Assembly: GCF_021130785.1 (NCBI RefSeq)
Contig: NC_060214.1
Location: forward strand, 62,001 to 126,000
Source: Homalodisca vitripennis
Lineage: Eukaryota > Arthropoda > Insecta > Hemiptera > Cicadellidae
Length of the DNA: 64,000 bases
Direction: 5' to 3'
Shown: positions 26,316-37,756 of the stretch, piece by piece
Numbering within the stretch: position 1 is the stretch's first letter
Layout: each line of letters opens with the position of its first letter
Position numbers and translations under genes: made by a program
The notes under the pieces: model-generated
Databases searched by the model: none
What the model saw: the letters and a program-made list of their open reading frames with translations, nothing else
Told to the model about the DNA's origin: nothing

Positions 26316-26439
26316 TTATACAGTAGTTTAAAGTATCATAACTTTATTCAAAATTACCTTGGTCTTTGTTTTTTTATTCAAAGTTACGTATATATGTTTA
26401 ATTATTTTAACACTACATGTAACATTTATAATGGTCCTG

Positions 26440-26519
26440 CTCACAAATATAAGACCTCTTGATGATATTACTAATTACAGACCAATATCAATTCTGTCAG
26501 CTATGTCCAAAGTTGTCCA
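26440..26519 (+). pseudogene. Reverse transcriptase fragment (about 27 codons)
   Basis: The frame reads IRPLDDITNYRPISILSAMS followed by KVV. The 'NYRPISIL...SKV' motif is a hallmark of the finger region of non-LTR reverse transcriptases. The paralogous copy at about 44915-44945 stops after 'DDITNYR', so the two duplicated segments keep different lengths of the same fragment. A surrounding open frame of 70 codons is a chance extension. Confidence 0.65.
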
Positions 26520-26523
26520 AAAC

Positions 26524-27320
26524 AAGCAGCAAAGACAAAGATACCAAAGGAATGCAACCCATTATCGTTAGGATTAGGAGATATCTTTTGACATCAACTT
26601 TCGTTCGTTATTGAACCTTTCATCGTGGATGAGACAAATGAAATGTGTAGTAGGACTCAGCAAGCAGCAAAGTCAAAGATACCAAAGAAATGCAACCCAT
26701 TATCGTTAGGACTAGGAGATATGTTTTGACATAAAATTTTGTTCTTTGTTTGAAGGTTATTTTTGACAATGGAAGGTTTGTAAAGGAAACAGGATTTTTC
26801 CCGATAGTATTCATTAAAACTAAACTTGCAGATCTCGAAATGTAGTGCTATTGATTTCTTGTTTCACTGAACGATGCCAAATGTCCGGAAAAATCCTGTT
26901 TCCTTAACTTTCGTTCGTTTTCAACCTTTCATCGTGGATGAGACAACTGAAATATGTATTAGCACTTAGAAAGCAGCAAAGTCAAAGGTACCAAAGGAAT
27001 GCCAACCATTATCGTTAGGATTAGGAGAGATGTTTTGACATCAAATTTCGTTCCTTAAGGAACCTTTCACCGTGGATAAGAATACTGAAATGTGTAGTAG
27101 CATTTAGCAAGCAGCAACAAAATAGCTACCAAAGGAATGCGACCCATCATTGGGATAAGGAGATATGTTTTGATATCAACTTTCGTTCGTTAAAGAACCT
27201 TTTATCGTGGAAAAGACAACTGATATGTGAAGTAGCACTTAGAAATCAGCAACAACGACGTTACCAAAGAAATGCAACCCATTACCATTGGGACTAGGAG
27301 AGATGTCTTGATATCAACTT
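26524..27320. repeat. 138-bp degenerate tandem repeat, about 5 units
   Basis: Units begin 'aagcagcaa' or similar at 26524, 26662, 26971, 27109 and 27244. Shared blocks are 'taccaaaggaatgcaaccc', 'ttaggattaggagatat' and 'aacctttcatcgtgg'. The 309-bp step between units 2 and 3 equals one unit plus a 171-bp insertion, the hairpin element at 26785-26903. Single related units occur at about 27610, 52200 and 53095. Confidence 0.85.
26785..26903. mobile_element. 119-bp hairpin element inside a tandem unit
   Basis: Ends are perfect 17-bp inverted repeats: ggaaacaggatttttcc (26785-26801) and ggaaaaatcctgtttcc (26887-26903). The interior holds 'gcagatctcgaaatgtag' and 'actgaacgatgccaaatgt', matching the dispersed repeat at 775-880. 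It interrupts the 138-bp array, so it inserted, or was built by inversion of its end, after that array formed. Confidence 0.65.
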
Positions 27321-28068
27321 TGCTTCATATTTTTGAACTAACTCACCAGATGTTTCCGTTCACTAACCATCATTAAATACACTAACTGTAGTAAAAACTA
27401 CATAATTCAGAGTAATAAATGACACAAAGTTCCAATTAAGGTAAAAACAAAAAAAAATTTACCACTTAAAAAAGTAGATTTTCACTATTATAAACAACAC
27501 AAAAGTAAATATTATATATTTCTTTAAATATAGAGTTAGACTCCCCTTTTGAGAGAGATGCCTTGACATCAACTTTCATTCTTTAATGAATCTTTCATCG
27601 TTTATGAGACATCTGAAATATGTAGTAGCATTCACCAAGCAGCAATGACCGAGCTACCAAAGGAACGCAGCCCCGTGTCAATGTGTCAATAGGAAGGGTG
27701 CCGTACCGTCAACTGTTGTTAATGAGTCTCTCAGCGTCTCTGAGGAAATCGGGAGAATGGCGACATCGTACATTCCGTCTGACTGGAGGCTCTTCACTTA
27801 TATTTAAATATCAAAGGAAAGCTGTTCAAAACTTGAGCTAAACTTCTTCACCCTCTGACAGAGTAACCTCATTAAAACTAACGAATTCCTAATGAGTTAT
27901 GCACTAATTTTTACATGGATTTTGATAAAAACTTTATGTTTACCAACTAATCACGTTTCCATTGAAGTTCATATACTTTTTAGATCTAGTCAAATAAGGT
28001 AATATATAGCCTACATATACAATGGTGGTTCTTATATGATATACATTATATGTTATGGACCCAAACAT
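27310..28068. repeat. Duplicated block, copy 1 (partner 52775-53520)
   Basis: Nearly continuous match, in direct orientation, from 'tttgcttcatatttttgaac' to the 'ggaccca' near 28060 with 52785-53520. It includes the GC-richer stretch 'cgtctctgaggaaatcgg' and 'tccgtctgactggaggctc'. No coding frame survives in both copies. Together with 22755-26520 and the 138-bp repeat it forms one 5.3-kb segment. Confidence 0.9.
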
Positions 28069-28457
28069 ATAACTGTACAAATTCTAAAATAAGTAAACAT
28101 TGATGTAGAGTTAAAATTACAGAGCTATATTCAAGCTGTAGAAAGGGACAGATAATCCTCCCACTTCTGAGAATTATAAATATTATCAGCACTACTTATT
28201 TCAGATAGAATCTTATTGAACAACTTGAATCCTTGAAAAAAAAGTTACTAGAGAGAGTCTTAAATCGTCAAGTTTTTATATTTATATAATAAAGTACACC
28301 GCCAGTTAACAATAAAATTTAAAATATTTTAGACTGTAATGACATAAATTTTATAAACTATATTTCACTGATATACGTTTAATATGTTAATCAAACAAAT
28401 ACAGTTTTAAATCAGTTATTTTCGTTACCTTCTAAGCTAACAATACATCTACAATAT

Positions 28458-28855
28458 GATAATACCAGATATCGGTATAAGCCAGATACCGAAACTGCCA
28501 GATACCGACCACAACCAGATACCGTCCACAACCAGATACCGGACGCAACCATATACAGGCCACAACCAGATATCGGCCACAACCATATACTAGCGACAAC
28601 CAGATACCGGTCACAACCAGATATCGGCCACAACCAGATACCAGCGACAACCATATATCGGCCACAACCAAATACCAGCGACAACCAGATACCGGCCACA
28701 AACAGATACAGGCCAAAACCAGATACCGGCCACAACCAGATACCAGCCACAACCAGTAACAGGCCATAGCTAGATACTGGCTACAACCAGATAGCGAGCA
28801 CAGCCAAATGCCAGACACAAACATGTAACGGCCACAACCAGATACAGACACTGGG
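28458..28855. repeat. 18-bp minisatellite (about 22 copies)
   Basis: The consensus unit is 'accagataccggccacaa', with many single-base variants (tatcggcc, taccagcg). Because 18 is divisible by three, open frames run through it on the minus strand and give a Trp/Gly/Tyr-rich repeat of six residues. Two overlapping frames are equally open, so coding is not supported. Confidence 0.9.
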
Positions 28856-28869
28856 AAAAAGAGTTTAAC

Positions 28870-29740
28870 GACTCTTTTGTGCTCACTTTCACACCTTTGA
28901 TCGCTTTGACAGGTAGAGGTTAGATAAAGATATTGAGAACCCTCTGTTACAATCATTGAAAGGTAGATGCTGGAAAGATGACTGGGAGAACATCTCCTGC
29001 TCGCTTTAACAGTAGAGGCTAGAGCAAACACTCTTTAAAATATCCCTTGATTACTTCTACAGGTCAAGGTTGAAACAAAGACTGAGAACGCTCTTCTGCT
29101 CGCGTTGACTGTTACAGGCTGAAGAAAAAATACCGTGAGAACATTCTCATGCTTGCATTGAATATTATAGGCTAGAAAAACCCTATGATAACCATATTTT
29201 GGTAATTTTGATAGACAAAGGCGAAAACTAAGATCCTGAGAACACTCCCATGCTCGCAGTGACAGGTAGATGCTAGAAAAAGACTGAAACCGTCCCATGC
29301 TCGCTTTGTCAGTTTGAGGCTTAAAGAAATATCTTTAGACCACTACCATGCTCGCAGTGACAGGTGGGTAATAGAAAAAAAACTGAAATCGTCCCATGCT
29401 CGCTTTGTCAGTTTGAGGCTGTAAGAAATATATTGAGACCACTCCCATGCTCGCAGTGACAGGTAGATAATAGAAAAACTTAAACCGTTCCCATGCTCGC
29501 TTTGTTAGTTTAGGCTAAAACAAATAATATCCTGAGACCCCTCCCATGCTTGCAGTGACAGGTACGATGCTAAAAAAGACTCTGAGAAACACTCCCATGT
29601 TAGCTGATACTGATAAAATTTGAAACAAAGACCCCGAGACAACTTCCATGCTCGCAGTGACTGGTAGATGCTAGATAAGAGACTCAGAAACCGTCCCATG
29701 CTCTTTTGGTTCGTTAAAAGCTGAATGAAACGCCTCAAAG
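28870..29740. repeat. Degenerate array of about 52-bp units, partly dimeric
   Basis: Two alternating unit types are visible: 'cccatgctcgcagtgacagg' with 'gatgctagaaaaagact', and 'cccatgctcgctttgtcag' with 'tttgaggct'. They alternate with a period of about 100-105 bp between about 29240 and 29720. Divergence rises toward 28870. It abuts the 18-bp minisatellite. The minus-strand open frames are by-products of the repeat. Confidence 0.75.
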
Positions 29741-31257
29741 TAATTTCATCTACAAGCATAGATAACAAACAGTTAAAACAGGAAGGTAAATATAACAAAA
29801 TTGTATGAGATGTTGAGCACGTGTGTAAAACATTCCAACACGTAACAAGGCAGATCCTCAAAACACAGACAACTTAATAGATTTTTCTTAAGGGTGTTAA
29901 GATTTGCTGCAAGAAAGTCTAAATGAGGGGCAGCCATATTTCCAAGGCATTGGATCCTATTCACAGCACTGTAAATTAATAATTTCAGCTCGTAGATTTC
30001 TTACCAAAAAGCTTCCTTGACCTTGTAACAGAAGAGCAAAATTGTACTTAAGATGTTACAAAATAGGTTTTAGAATTGTAAAGCGCAATTTACCGGATTT
30101 ATCCTTGTTCATGTTTCCAAGTATAATAAACTTGGAGAGGAACTGAAAGGTGATATATAAGAACCACAAATACAAGATTCTTCCTCTCGCCGATTTCCGG
30201 GAGTTAACAGACCGAAAATAATCGATTTACCGTCCGACCTTCTGACAATCGATTCGACTGAGTGTTTAAGATGTACGTCACCTCTTATTGAGTTTTTAGC
30301 TCTTGTATATTTACTGTCGATAGATTTACACCATCGTTTACTAACTGTAACGATGTATTAGAAGCATATACTTTTTGCACAACTGTTTGAAGTACTAAGC
30401 ATATTGTATGATACAATAGATACGGATATCACAATAATAATTAATTGCATAGTATTATATATTTGAAATAAAAATCAAGCAATTTACTTGTGTTTTAAGC
30501 CATCATATATTACTACAGGTTTCGTCTACTATTAGTATTCACCCAGTAACGAGGTCAATTTTGAAATATATCTTTCAACATCTGAAAAAATGTGTGTTGT
30601 CGGCTAGTTTTAATGATTGGTTCATTAAAAGGGTGTAGTAAGTTATGACATAAGGTTGTAGAGTGCAATAAAACTGCATATGCGAAAATTTTCCCAAAAA
30701 ACCAGATTTTTCAGTTTGACCTCTTCTCTGTTCTAAAGCAGATTCTTGTGACTTGATAGGGCTGGAAATCTTCCAAAAACCCTTAGGTCTTAAACATTTA
30801 CGTAAGTGATCTGAAACACGAAGTACATTTCGTTGAGAGTCAGTGAGAATTGACACATTACCAAAGACAGTCATGAAATATGCTGCGAGCACTTTATACA
30901 GCTCGTGACAAATGCCACAGGTAAGAGCCACATTTTCAGTGTTATTTTATATAAATAAATATATATTAAAATGACAGCATGGTAAAATTTCAAGCACAAA
31001 GACTAAAATAAAGATTACTGGTAAATACAAACCCAATTAAACACCAATTCCTTATGAATAACATATTTTTATTTTCTATTTTTTATTTGTTCTATAAAAA
31101 AAATAAATGCCATATTTTCCAATTTTATTAGTTTTACATCTCTTGCTATGGTTAGAGATGTAAAATCTTCTTAACAGTACCTCAGTACATTCTATTAATA
31201 CTTTCATTTTAAGTAACATTTCTTTATATTTTCATTAAAAAGATGTATTTTTATAAC
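29741..31257. other. No firm gene; one unclassified open frame
   Basis: A minus-strand frame at 30575-30931 (118 codons, opening at GTG rather than ATG) has a fairly protein-like composition (CGICHELYK, ILTDSQRNVLRVSDHLRKC) but matches no family I know. It is uncertain and may be transposon-derived. A perfect 12-bp-stem hairpin (tttacatctct/agagatgtaaa) lies at about 31133-31163. A patch at 30180-30260 is less AT-rich (tcgccgatttccgggag) and contains two ATCGATT words. Confidence 0.35.
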
Positions 31258-32178
31258 AGTTACTCTAAAGCCTTGAGTACGAGAACAATAAACAAGAGAA
31301 TGGATTAACGTTGTCAATAAATGTATATACCATATACTACTCGTTCATGCTGAGTTACTCTATAGTCTCGAGTACGAGAACAATATACAAGAGAGTGGAT
31401 TACACGTTGTCAATAAATGTATATACCATATACTACTCGTTAATGCTGAGTTACTCTATAGTCTCGAGTACGAGAACAATAAACAAGAGAGTGGATTAAA
31501 CGTTGTCAATAAATGTATATACCATATACTACTCGTTAATGCTGAGTTACTCTATAGTCTCGAGTACGAGAACAATATACAAGAGAGTGGATTAAACGTT
31601 GTCAATAAATGTATATATACCATATACTACTCGTTAATGCTGAGTTACTCTATAGTCTCGAGTACGAGAACAATAAACAAGAAAGTGGATTAAACGTTGT
31701 CAATAAATGTATATACCATATACTACTCGTTAATGCTGAGTTACTCTATAGTCTCGAGTACGAGAACAATATACAAGAGAGTGGATTAAACGTTGTCAAT
31801 AAATGTATATACCATATACTACTCGTTAATGCTGAGTTACTCTATAGTCTCGAGTACGAGAACAATATACAAGAGAGTGGATTAAACGTTGTCAATAAAT
31901 GTATATACCATATACTACTCGTTAATGCTGAGTTACTCTATAGTCTCGAGTACGAGAGCAATAAACAGGAGAGTGGATTACACGTTGTCAATAAATGTAT
32001 ATACCATATACTACTCGTTAATGCTGAGTTACTCTATAGTCTCGAGTACGAGAACAATATACAAGAGAGTGGATTAAACGTTGTCAATAAATGTATATAC
32101 CATATACTACTCGTTCGTGCTGAGTTACTCTATAGTCTCGAGTACGAGAACAATAAACACAAGAGAAAGGATTAAATG
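31258..32178. repeat. 96-bp tandem array, about 9.5 copies
   Basis: Units starting 'ttgtcaataaatgtatatac' occur at 31311, 31407, 31503, 31599, 31697, 31793, 31889, 31985 and 32081. One unit is 98 bp. Each contains 'ctcgagtacgagaacaat'. Copies are nearly identical. Since 96 is divisible by three, a frame of 188 codons runs across six units (31609-32175) encoding a 32-residue repeat. The frame exists only because of a 2-bp insertion at 31615, and neighbouring units have stops, so I treat it as non-coding. Confidence 0.95.
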
Positions 32179-32954
32179 TTGTCAGCAAATATACACAGCG
32201 TATAATTTGTAGATATTTGCGTTTGTAAGTCGTCTCTTTTTAACGTTCAATTTAACCCGCTTACTCCCTTAAACCCGAACAGATGACTGTTATTTAACCG
32301 AATTATTTGATTTTATAAATGAAAATATTTTTGCGTTTGTTAGCTTATTTAACAATACTTATCTTAGCGTATTAAGTCTTCGACTTAACCTCTAACGTTT
32401 TTGTTAGGAGAAACTTAAACCTAAAATCAAATAGTGATACTATTGATTGCTTTGTGTTCTTTCATTTGGAGATCAAGATGTAATTTGAAAATATTTGTGT
32501 GTACACATAAATATAGGCCGTATTGTAAGTGTTGAAAAACTTTAATAGAGCAATTTAATTATTGCATTTTGTATTTGAAATTAAAATAAGATTTAAGAAG
32601 GAATTTTTTACGAATTAGTGAGAAAAATAGGTAGTCTGATAGTTTAGATTTTAGTTGTAGACTGTAAGACAGCGTAAACTACAGTGTAACCTACACTATT
32701 ACAATATTTTACTTCAATATCGATCAATTTACTTTAAAAAATAATGGTTGATTTATTATCTATTATGTTACCTTCTTCTAAACTGCGTTTATTTGTAAAA
32801 TACATCTCAACCTATTGGAATAAAACCATTAATTTAATAGTAAGTATTTAAAAGTGAATTATTTCACATAGGTTACTTTTGTTTTGGAATTGATTAAAGA
32901 AAACGATAATAACAATATTTTAAGTGCTGTAGATGGAACTTATATTGGTCACTG
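32179..32954. other. No gene seen
   Basis: AT-rich sequence with no open frame of note. The word 'aatattttaagt' at 32914 recurs directly at 33115, flanking the hairpin element. Confidence 0.5.
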
Positions 32955-33115
32955 TTAACTTAGATGAAAAACATAAAACCAATATTTAAGACTTTTTATT
33001 GTTTGTGAGGAATTTCGACAGCGAGGCTATCTTCTTCAGACACATCACAAAAGTTTTGCCTCATAAAACAATAAAAAGTCTTAAATGTTGGTTTTATGTT
33101 TTTCATCTAAGTTAA
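32955..33115. mobile_element. Long hairpin element (about 55-bp arms) with hammerhead-like loop
   Basis: The left arm (32955-33010: ttaacttagatgaaaaac, ccaatatttaagac) and right arm (33059-33115) are reverse complements with only about three differences over 55 bp. The roughly 48-bp loop reads, on the minus strand, CTGAAGAA, then a GATAG-CCTCG-CTGTC stem-loop, then GAAA. This is the same layout as the repeat at 775-880. The 12-bp direct repeat 'aatattttaagt' lies at 32914-32925 and 33115-33126 and may mark a target duplication with about 30 bp of extra element sequence on the left. No coding capacity. Confidence 0.7.
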
Positions 33116-33126
33116 TATTTTAAGTA

Positions 33127-34264
33127 GTAATTAAAACTTAATTTTTTTTATATAGATTCTATTAATTCAAGCATAAATACAGGTAGTTATGACAGTATTA
33201 AAGTTAAGTGAAATTTATTTTGTTTAAATTAATTAGTATATGATTTCTGTAAAAAAATACCACATCGATTGGTATATCTTGGCATAAAACATATTCTATA
33301 GAAATCACACAGTTTTATGATGTAATGGCAATGATTAACGGCTGGAATCGACTACTCAAAATCATTATGAGAATCCCAAGGTTACATTTGAACTCTGATA
33401 TCAGACTTTAACCCAAGACAACGTAACACGTAGACCTGTTCATTAATGATTTGGGACTCTTTTGTGAAGTAGCATGTTTTTACTTTATTGTTTTTAGATC
33501 ATTAGCGTTTTATTTCTTGGGGATTTTTAAACATAGAAAAGAACAAAATAATAGTAATTAATTATGATTCAGCTCAAGTGCGTTTGAAAAAAATCACGAT
33601 TTCTAAAACTATAAAATGAAATTGGATTATGAACGTGATCCTTTGACTATCGAAATACAGTTTTTCAACATTGGTTTGGTGGATTCACTATTAAAGAATA
33701 AATGTGGAAATTAGTAATTAAGGAAGAAATACTGAAAAATAGAAACATCTATGTTCGCTTTTGACCTAACTAGTAACATTACGCTGAGAAACGAGCATTC
33801 TTTTATTATAATCATGAGATGGATTAAAATTACTCGTCCAGAGATATTAATCTTAATAAAAACTCTTTTATAGGATAAAAATACTTACGACTGGCTTGAA
33901 ATATAAAGCTTCGCTGCGAATATGTTAATAAATTTTTCTTATTCTTCCATATAAAAACACTGCATCCTATCAAAAACGTAATTAATAGCTTGTTTCAAAT
34001 ATAATATTGATATCAACGCATATGAAAGAATAAAGATTTTTTGCAAAAAATCAAGTACTTAGGCTATTAATTTTAAGAGCAATTTTATATTAGTATCTAT
34101 AAAATGTATTTCTAATTTTATCGACTATAATCTTCATCTTTTATCATTATTCCTGTAATTAAAAATTTTATTGAAAAAGCCGAACATACTGGAATTGGTT
34201 TTTGTAAAATAATTGGATTGTTTCTTGTTCAATATATACTAACCCTCTATTGATGGAACACTTA
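33127..34264. other. No gene seen
   Basis: AT-rich intergenic sequence with stops throughout; I recognise no repeat, RNA or protein signature. Confidence 0.5.
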
Positions 34265-34830
34265 GTATATACCTACACCATGTATTACAGTAAAGCACGG
34301 CGAAGCATTATATGGAGAAATTGTAATTTGCTTAACCCTCTCATGAAGAGATTAGCGCTTGGTGCAGATGAATGCTTCACTTGGTACAGAAATTGTGTGT
34401 TTAACCTGACAGTATCGCTAAGAGATTATACTAGAAGCGCTTGGTGCATTTGAGTACAGTACTTCACTTGGTACAGAAATTGTGTTTAACCAGACTGTGT
34501 CACTAAGAGCTTATCCTAGAAGCGCTTGGTGCAGATAAGTGCGCCACACTTGGTACAAAAATTATCTTCAACCTGACAGTATCGCTAAGAGCTTATCCTA
34601 GAAGCGGTTGGTGCAGTTGAGTGCTTCACTTGGTACAGAAATTGTGTTTAACCTGACAGTATCGCTAAGAGATTATACTAGAAGCGCTTGGTGCATTTGA
34701 GTACATCACTTAGTACAGAAATTGTGTTCAACCAGACAGTGTCTCTAGAAGCTTATCCTAGAAGCGCTTGGTGCAGTTGAGTGCTTCACTCAGTACAGAA
34801 ATTGTGTTTACCTGACAGTATCGCTAAGAG
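34265..34830. repeat. About 82-bp tandem array, 6-7 copies
   Basis: Units contain 'ctagaagcgcttggtgca' (34431, 34516, 34599 as a variant, 34678, 34758), 'ttggtacagaaattgtg' and 'cctgacagtatcgctaagag'. Steps vary from 79 to 85 bp through small indels. The frame at 34250-34453 is a repeat by-product. Confidence 0.88.
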
Positions 34831-35009
34831 AGGAACCGAGGAATATATTTGTTCTTCCGCTCCTTAGCTGTTGATCATATTATTGTTGGATATTCAATTT
34901 TGGGTTTATACAAGCTTTATTAAGTGTAACATAATTGATTCATTAATAAAAGTATATCCCAAAATATATATTTTTTGGATAAAATTATCAAAAGATACAG
35001 ACGCGCTTA

Positions 35010-36211
35010 TTTTCTGCGTTATATGAACGCACAATAGGCAAAGCACCAACCTGACTTCAGGCCATTGTTCTATGTGTTACATACCGCTCACTCCTTATAG
35101 TACTCTGCGTATTGTTTTATCAGTGATGATGGGTTTATAAATGACGTCATGATAGCACAACATTCATGTGTTATATGTACGTACAAGAGTCACAGCGGTT
35201 GTCCTGGCTTCAGGCCATTGTTCTATGTGTTACATACCAATCACTCCTTATAGTACTCTGCGTATTGTTTTATCAGTGATGATGGGTTTATAAATGACGT
35301 CATGATAGCGCAACAATCATGTGTTATATTTACGCACAAGAGTCACAGCACTGTCCTGGCTTCAGGCCATTGTTCTATGTGTTACATACCGCTCACTCCT
35401 TATAGTACTTTGCGTATTGTTTTATCAGTGATGATGGGTTTATAAATGACGTCATGAGAGCACAACATTCATGTGTTATATGTACGTACAAGAGTCACAG
35501 CGCTGACCTGGCTTCAGGCCATTGTTCTATGTGTTACATACCGCTCACTCCTTATAGTACTCTGCGTATTGTATTATCAGTGATGATGGGTTTATAAATG
35601 ACGTCATGATAGCACAACATTCATGTGTTATATTTACGCACAAGAGTCACAGCACTGTCCTGGCTTCAGGCCATTGTTCTACGTGTTACATACCGCTCAC
35701 TCCTTACAGTACTCTGCGTATTGTTTTATCAGTGATGATGGGTTTATAAATGACGTCATGATAGCACAACATTCATGTGTTATATGTACGCACAAGAGTC
35801 AAAGCGCTGACCTGGCTTCATGTCATTGTTCTATGTGTTACATACAGCTCACTCCTTATAGTACTCTGCGTATTGTTTTATCAGTGATGATGGGTTTAGA
35901 AATGACGTCATGAGAGCACAACATTCATGTGTTATATGTACGTACAAGAGTCACAGCGCTGTCCTGGCTTCAGGCCATTGTTCTATGTGTTACATACCGC
36001 TCACTCCTTATAGTACTCTGCGTATTGTTTTATCAGTGATGATGGGTTTATAAATGACGACATGATAGCACAACATTCATGTGTTATATTTACGCACAAG
36101 AGTCACAGCGCTGTCCTGGCTTCAGGCCATTGTTCTATGTGTTACATACCGCTCACTCCTTGTACTACTTTGCGTATTGTTTTATCAGTGATGATGGGTT
36201 TAGAAATGCGA
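35010..36211. repeat. 152-bp tandem array, 8 copies, with CRE palindromes
   Basis: The unit contains 'ggcttcaggccattgttct', 'ctcactccttatagtactct' and 'cagtgatgatgggtttataa'. It steps 151-153 bp. Six units carry a perfect 10-bp palindrome ATGACGTCAT (35141, 35294, 35446, 35599, 35750, 35902). The next has ATGACGACAT, and the last ends before the site. TGACGTCA is the consensus binding site of CREB/ATF bZIP factors. Whether it is bound here is unknown. Confidence 0.93.
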
Positions 36212-37752
36212 TTTGTTTGTTGAATATTGTAATGTTGATGTTGCAATAGTTATTTTACATCTTTTTTTAACAATTTGTGTATTTAAAAACAAATACGACA
36301 TTAATAATCTTGCCTAAAATATACGGTGCAAACCTCATTCATACAAATGCATATACTTATCAATTAAATATGTATTTATATATTATATAACTAATTAATT
36401 TAAAATTTTTAACACATATAAAATACAAATATATCCGTATATGAGTTTATAATATGTGTTTATTTCAAAGTTAGTTTTTTTATAAATAAATCTTTAAATT
36501 ATTTTTTTCGTAAAATATTTGTAATACAATTTTATACCTATCTGTTATTTTTTAATGTGACATAAGGTTACAGTTGAAAGGCTTTTGTGCAGTAAATGTT
36601 AAATATAGTTTAAAAATAAAAATAAGTTTTTTCCCTTATTGGCAATGAAAATTATATATTCTTAAATCCACAGAAATACAGCATCGCATAAACATTTACA
36701 AACACATACACTTTTACAGATACTCAACAGATACTCATTTATAATCACGCAAATATTTAATTACATTTTATTTCATAAAGCGAAATCTGATAACGTCTCA
36801 AATTCCACTTTTTACTTGATTTACTTTATAATTTATTCCCAAATCCTGGTAATCGTTATATTTTCGTTTCTCTTTATGACTAGGAGTTTTAATTTGCAAG
36901 TAAAACAAAAAAAAAAACATTAAAACCTGTTGAGCTTATAATATCTTATTTATTATTTCTATTTATATTACATGATACTAAATAATATTAAACTATTCTA
37001 AAGAAAATTCGTAGTTCATTAGGAAACCAAAGAAAATGTTAAGTGTAAATTAACTATTTTATATTAGAATGATGTTATATGATACTATAGAAGAATTCGA
37101 AAAGAATGAAATTTTAATATAAAACTAAACCACTCAGTGAAAAATTTAAAAGGTATAAGATAAGGCTAACTTATACTATAATTGTTACTCTAGCTCTAAG
37201 TAAGTATAAGAATGACAGAAATATTTCCAATTGTTATGAGAAAACAACAAAATGTGAATAAAGATAAATTAAGTTATTACAACAACAAGTGACATAATGA
37301 TAACTGGGTAATTGCATGGTTGTCAAATTTAACATAAATAATCGACTTACAACACTATAAATTAACGTAGTGTAATTATTGAAATTGAAGCTTTGTGTTG
37401 TTGAAAGTTTTGCACAATTTAAATAATACATATCGGATTAAAAACAGACATGAATTACAACAATTGTGTTTTAAATATAATATATTAAAATATATAATTT
37501 TACGCATGCATTTTATCAGTCTGAAAGCCTGTATATTAATAAGGTAATATTGGTGTAATATGGTGGTATACATTAAAATACATACAAAATGCAGGTCTTA
37601 ACTATTAATGTGTAATACTCCTGTATTACAACTATCGTTTAGTGTTGGGTGTTATTGCAGGATCAATATATAGATCCAAGGTACAACTAGTTATGGTTAT
37701 TTATGTGGTCTGCACTTTTAAATATAAATCACTGTATCAGTTATAATCCTTG
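36212..37752. other. No gene seen
   Basis: Very AT-rich sequence downstream of the chemoreceptor (its 3' side). Small minus-strand frames at 37234-37573 have no motif. Nothing else recognisable. Confidence 0.5.
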
Positions 37753-37756
37753 CGTA

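Larger units (their letters stand above)
22755..26520. repeat. Duplicated segment, copy 1 (partner 41690-44945)
   Basis: Long collinear similarity to 41690-44945 in direct orientation. Matching landmarks include 'gacattgtag' (22772/41714), 'gcattcgctttgtttatata' (23007/42264), 'acagctgcagcggggagat' (23137/42394), 'ggattacacttagatcctgt' (25088/44348) and 'gatgatattactaattacag' (26461/44925). Relative to copy 2 it lacks about 230 bp (copy-2 bases 43773-44000) and carries an extra DNA element at about 25490-26315. An internal imperfect triplication of 'gttgtgttgact...' lies at 25120-25340. Confidence 0.85.

Noticed and set aside
28412..29031. Two overlapping minus-strand Trp/Gly/Tyr-rich repeat proteins
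   Set aside because: The 18-bp unit keeps more than one frame open at once; there is no unique frame, signal or conserved start.
31609..32175. 188-codon frame encoding a 32-residue repeat
   Set aside because: It follows from a 96-bp unit divisible by three and exists only after a 2-bp insertion; neighbouring units are closed in that frame.
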